Shown in pieces: positions 61,094 through 64,000 of a DNA stretch of 64,000 nucleotides. Below the pieces are notes generated by a model. It had not been told where the DNA came from and ran no database searches. It saw only the letters and a list, made by a program, of their open reading frames with translations. This DNA comes from Neospora caninum Liverpool (lineage: Eukaryota > Apicomplexa > Conoidasida > Eucoccidiorida > Sarcocystidae), in NCBI RefSeq assembly GCF_000208865.1, contig NC_018391.1, forward strand, positions 2,425,014 through 2,489,013. Direction: 5' to 3'. A program made the position numbers and the translations under genes. How positions within the stretch are numbered: the stretch's first letter is position 1; the number at the start of each line of letters is the position of its first letter.

Positions 61094-62804
61094 TCTACAA
61101 TTTTACATATGCATACGTACATCTGATTCGACGCGTATTTACGCATTTATACACGTACGGGTGAATGTAATAAAGTGTCAAATATGCATGAAAAGTGAGG
61201 CATATATACATGCACAGCCACATGCAGGTTGTTACACACACAAGCACATGGATTTGCGTCTGCTGGCGCGGATATACTGAAGCTGCAAACGCAGAGGTGC
61301 GCCCCGCCTGCGTCTTTCGAGAGCGATAAGGCTAAGGAGAGACAGTAGATCGGCCGAAGCAGGAAGGGCGGGGAACGACGTACACCGAAGGCGTTGTACA
61401 CGCCGCGGAGTTGATCGTTTTTCTCCTTGTGGACATCCAACACGCAGCGTTGCAGCCAGTCCATCGGATCCACGTTTTTGTCCAAGGCCTCCAGAAGGCC
61501 GACTGGGACAGATGCGTTGGCGAGCTGTGAGCTCGTCGCCATGTACTCCTCGAGCTTCATCAGCATTCGGTCGTACCGGAGCCTGCACAGATTCACCCGA
61601 TTTTTCACACGCAGGTCAGGGTGTACAGACACATTGCGGCCAGCAATGGGTCGTCAGCACGAAGCACGGAAGCAACCGCGAGAGAGACACACACGGGAGG
61701 GAGAGAAAGAGGGAGAGTTCGAGACGTCGAGAACAAGGTAGAGACGTGAACAGCAACAGAAAGATGGAGAGGTGGAGAAAGAAAACTAGAGACACAGAGA
61801 AGGATACAGAGGTGGATGGAGACACATAGAGGTAGGAAGGCCGAGAGAGAGAGAGAGCCAGAGGCCGAGTGTGAAACAGACAAGCATGGGGAGCGCAGCA
61901 GAGAAAGATCGACAGCGAGAGGCAGAGACGCGTTCATGGATATATACAGACAACGAGCGAAGCAGCGAGGCAAGGTTCGATGGTGAGGGCCGCTCGCCAG
62001 CGTGTCCAGAGCACCACAGAGAGTGGTGCCTTCTCGAAGGCAATGCCGGAGAACAAAATGTCCGTCCCCCCGACACGCTCACGCCCAGATTCACCTGTAC
62101 GTACACCCTTCGCTCGCAACGGGACCTCTCGAAATGCACGCATGCATGTGTGTGGAGATTTCCATGCTGTTTCGGCGGTCTTCCGGACCTCTCGAGAACA
62201 GCCGAGACTGCGCCCAAACTCCGTGGCCGAGGGAGTCGCGTTCATTCCAGAACCCGCAGAGTGTCTCGTCCCCGCACAGGGAGAGGAGAGGGGCGAGGAG
62301 ACAGAGTCACGCGAAAGGAGGCAAGACAAACGCCCGCAGAAGCTCCAACCCCGGAATGCATCGCGCCGCCCGAAGCAGCCGAGCCCGATCCCGGTTCGAT
62401 CGGAGAGACAGGGACACACAGGCGTTCGATTCCAGCAGGAAGACGGCCGCGAGAAACTCACAGAAGTTTCGAGAGGCGGCGACTGGCCTTGTTGTCGGTC
62501 TTTCCAGGGGGGAGAACAAGCACGCCGTCTTCCAAGAGCAGCGTCACCTTTGTTAGACAGTGCAGGGCTGAGGGGAAAATCGGAGCAGGGAAGTCTGGCG
62601 TCTCTTCGAGGGATCTCGCGAGATGAGCCTTACGCCTTTTAAGACAGATATCCTTACGCTGTGGCTGCTTGTCGCTACACAAGGAGCGCCCTAACTGGCG
62701 GCACCGCTATTAACTCCGCTGCTGCGCTCTGCTCTCTGCTTCTGTCTTCTCGCCACGTCTCTCCTCCTAAACCTAGCCCCGCACATACGCCCACCATTAT
62801 ATAC

Positions 62805-62850
<46 letters not shown>

Positions 62851-63801
62851 CAATCGGTATATATGAATACCAACAGATTTATGAATATCCATAAATACAT
62901 GAATATCGATAGATATATGAATATCGATAAATATATGAATATCGATAAATATATGAATATCCATAAATATGTGAATATCGATAGATTTATGAATATCGAT
63001 AAATATATGAATATCGATAAATATATGAATATCGATAAATATATGAATATCGATAAATATATGAATATCGATAAATATATGAATATCGATAGATTTATGA
63101 ATATCGATAGATATATGAATATCGATAGATATATGAATATCGATAAATATATGAATATCGATAGATTTATGAATATCGATAGATTTATGAATATCGATAG
63201 ATATATGAATATCGATAAATATATGAATATCGATAAATATATGAATATCGATAGATTTATGAATATCGATAGATATATGAATATCGATAAATATATGAAT
63301 ATCGATAGATTTATGAATATCGATAGATATATGAATATCGATAAATATATGAATATCGATAAATACATGAATATCGATAGATATATGAATATCGATAAAT
63401 ATATGAATATCGATAGATTTATGAATATCGATAAATATAGGAATATCGATAAATATATGAATATCGATAAATATATGAATATCGATAGATTTATGAATAT
63501 CGATAGATATATGAATATCGATAAATATATGAATATCGATAAATATATGAATATCGATAGATATATGAATATAGATGGTGGTGCATACGCACGTGTACAG
63601 GAGAGCGTGGGAGGAGGTCCACGCTCACGCAGACACTTAGAGTGTGGCAAGCAAGCGTGCACGCAATGGAGAGAGACAGCGAGCGAACCGCGGAGGGTAT
63701 CGGTGGCCATACTAACTTTTGAAGTAAAGTTTCGCAATCTTTCGGCGTTGGCGACTGCCTGCAGCCGTCGATTTCTCGCGGCTCTTTCGGCGCGCTTTGC
63801 T
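60583..63801 (-). CDS. Mediator complex subunit 10-like protein (5' end beyond window or unresolved)
   Basis: Minus-strand exons in phase: 63801-63717 (tentative), 62567-62462 (donor CT|GTGAGT), 61582-61384 (donor GGT|GTACGT) and 60855-60583 (stop TAA). About 220 residues are visible. The third exon matches Med10: a helix (RYDRMLMKLEEYM), then VPVGLLEALDKNVDP and CVLDVHKEKNDQLRG, corresponding to the family's VPLEVFEYIDQGRNP and CLERALAKNEQVKG, and then the final helix at the start of the last exon (YEATLHDAIRYSP). Med10 is a middle-module subunit of Mediator, linking activators to RNA polymerase II. The last ~70 residues are a Ser/Pro/Ala-rich extension not usual in the family. The 62.5-kb exon has no ATG, so a more upstream exon is required. 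The basic 63.7-kb exon fits in phase and has a good acceptor, implying the gene begins before it. Confidence 0.55.
62865..63576. repeat. 18-bp satellite array (about 39 copies)
   Basis: This is a tandem array of an 18-bp unit, consensus AATATCGATAAATATATG. The main variants differ at two positions (GATTTATG and GATATATG forms). The array starts just after a (TA)n tract (about 62808-62848). It lies in the proposed intron between the 63.7-kb and 62.5-kb exons of the Med10-like gene. Because 18 is divisible by three, one minus-strand frame stays open through the whole array, encoding a hexapeptide repeat (FIYLSI/FINLSI). Confidence 0.95.
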
Positions 63802-64000
63802 CTGGAAACAAAGAATCGATTCAAAAACAACCGAAGGGAAAAATGTGAAGTTGCTAGCGGAACGACGCCGAAACCACGCAATCCAAAAGGCACACCCACA
63901 CAGGATCACGTGCACGTGCAGACCAATCGAGATATCACGAATTTCACAAAGCATGCACACATGCACGGAAACATAAGTATATATATATATATATATATAT
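63802..64000. other. Window end; probable intron of the Med10-like gene
   Basis: On the minus strand the sequence just above 63801 is pyrimidine-rich and ends in a good acceptor (TTTCCAG). The bases beyond are therefore most simply intron. The window ends in a (TA)n tract from about 63978. Confidence 0.3.

Noticed and set aside
62691..63899. 402-codon minus-strand open frame with FIYLSI repeats.
   Set aside because: It is produced by the 18-bp satellite, whose unit length is a multiple of three. There is no start context or domain outside the array.

Overview
The window looks like chromosomal DNA of a coccidian apicomplexan of the Toxoplasma/Neospora/Hammondia type. It has roughly balanced base composition, intron-rich genes with GT(A/G)-type donors and pyrimidine-rich acceptors, very long Ser/Arg/Glu-rich proteins, many (TA)n microsatellites in introns and between genes, and a fungal/plant-like P-type H+-ATPase of the kind known in Toxoplasma. 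I cannot tell which species it is. Gene models were built by hand, by requiring reading phase to match across every proposed splice junction.

Layout: 41-70 (+) is probably the last codons of a gene starting before the window. 2051-11649 (+) is a three-exon gene for a ~2,845-residue disordered protein. 13776-14006 (-) is a compact SERF-like/zinc-finger protein. 17983-29702 (+) is a nine-exon gene for a ~2,322-residue protein with a proline-rich centre and what looks like a duplicated PH-like plus leucine-rich-repeat module. From 31.5 to 43.1 kb the coding strand is minus: a small ORF (31579-31890), a four-exon 178-residue protein (32657-34128), a multi-exon thrombospondin type 1 (TSP1) repeat protein with an N-terminal hydrophobic anchor (34318-38693), a protein with an RVRF motif whose 5' end is broken by two apparent homopolymer frameshifts (39436-40687), and an unresolved cluster of exon-like segments (41.7-43.1 kb).

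44099-58901 (+) is a 24-exon P3A-type plasma-membrane H+-ATPase (PMA family), resolvable from start to stop and including three introns that appear to use GC-AG borders. Convergent to it, 60583-63801 (-) encodes a Mediator subunit 10-like protein. One of its introns carries a ~0.7-kb array of an 18-bp satellite.

Functionally the genes are mixed: ion transport (PMA), transcription (Med10-like), probable adhesion/secretion (TSP1 protein), a probable scaffold (PH-LRR protein) and several lineage-specific unknowns. No CRISPR array, tRNA, rRNA or transposon with recognisable ends was seen. The strongest candidates for something undescribed are the TSP1-repeat protein with the small gene abutting its 3' end, and the tandem PH-LRR protein.
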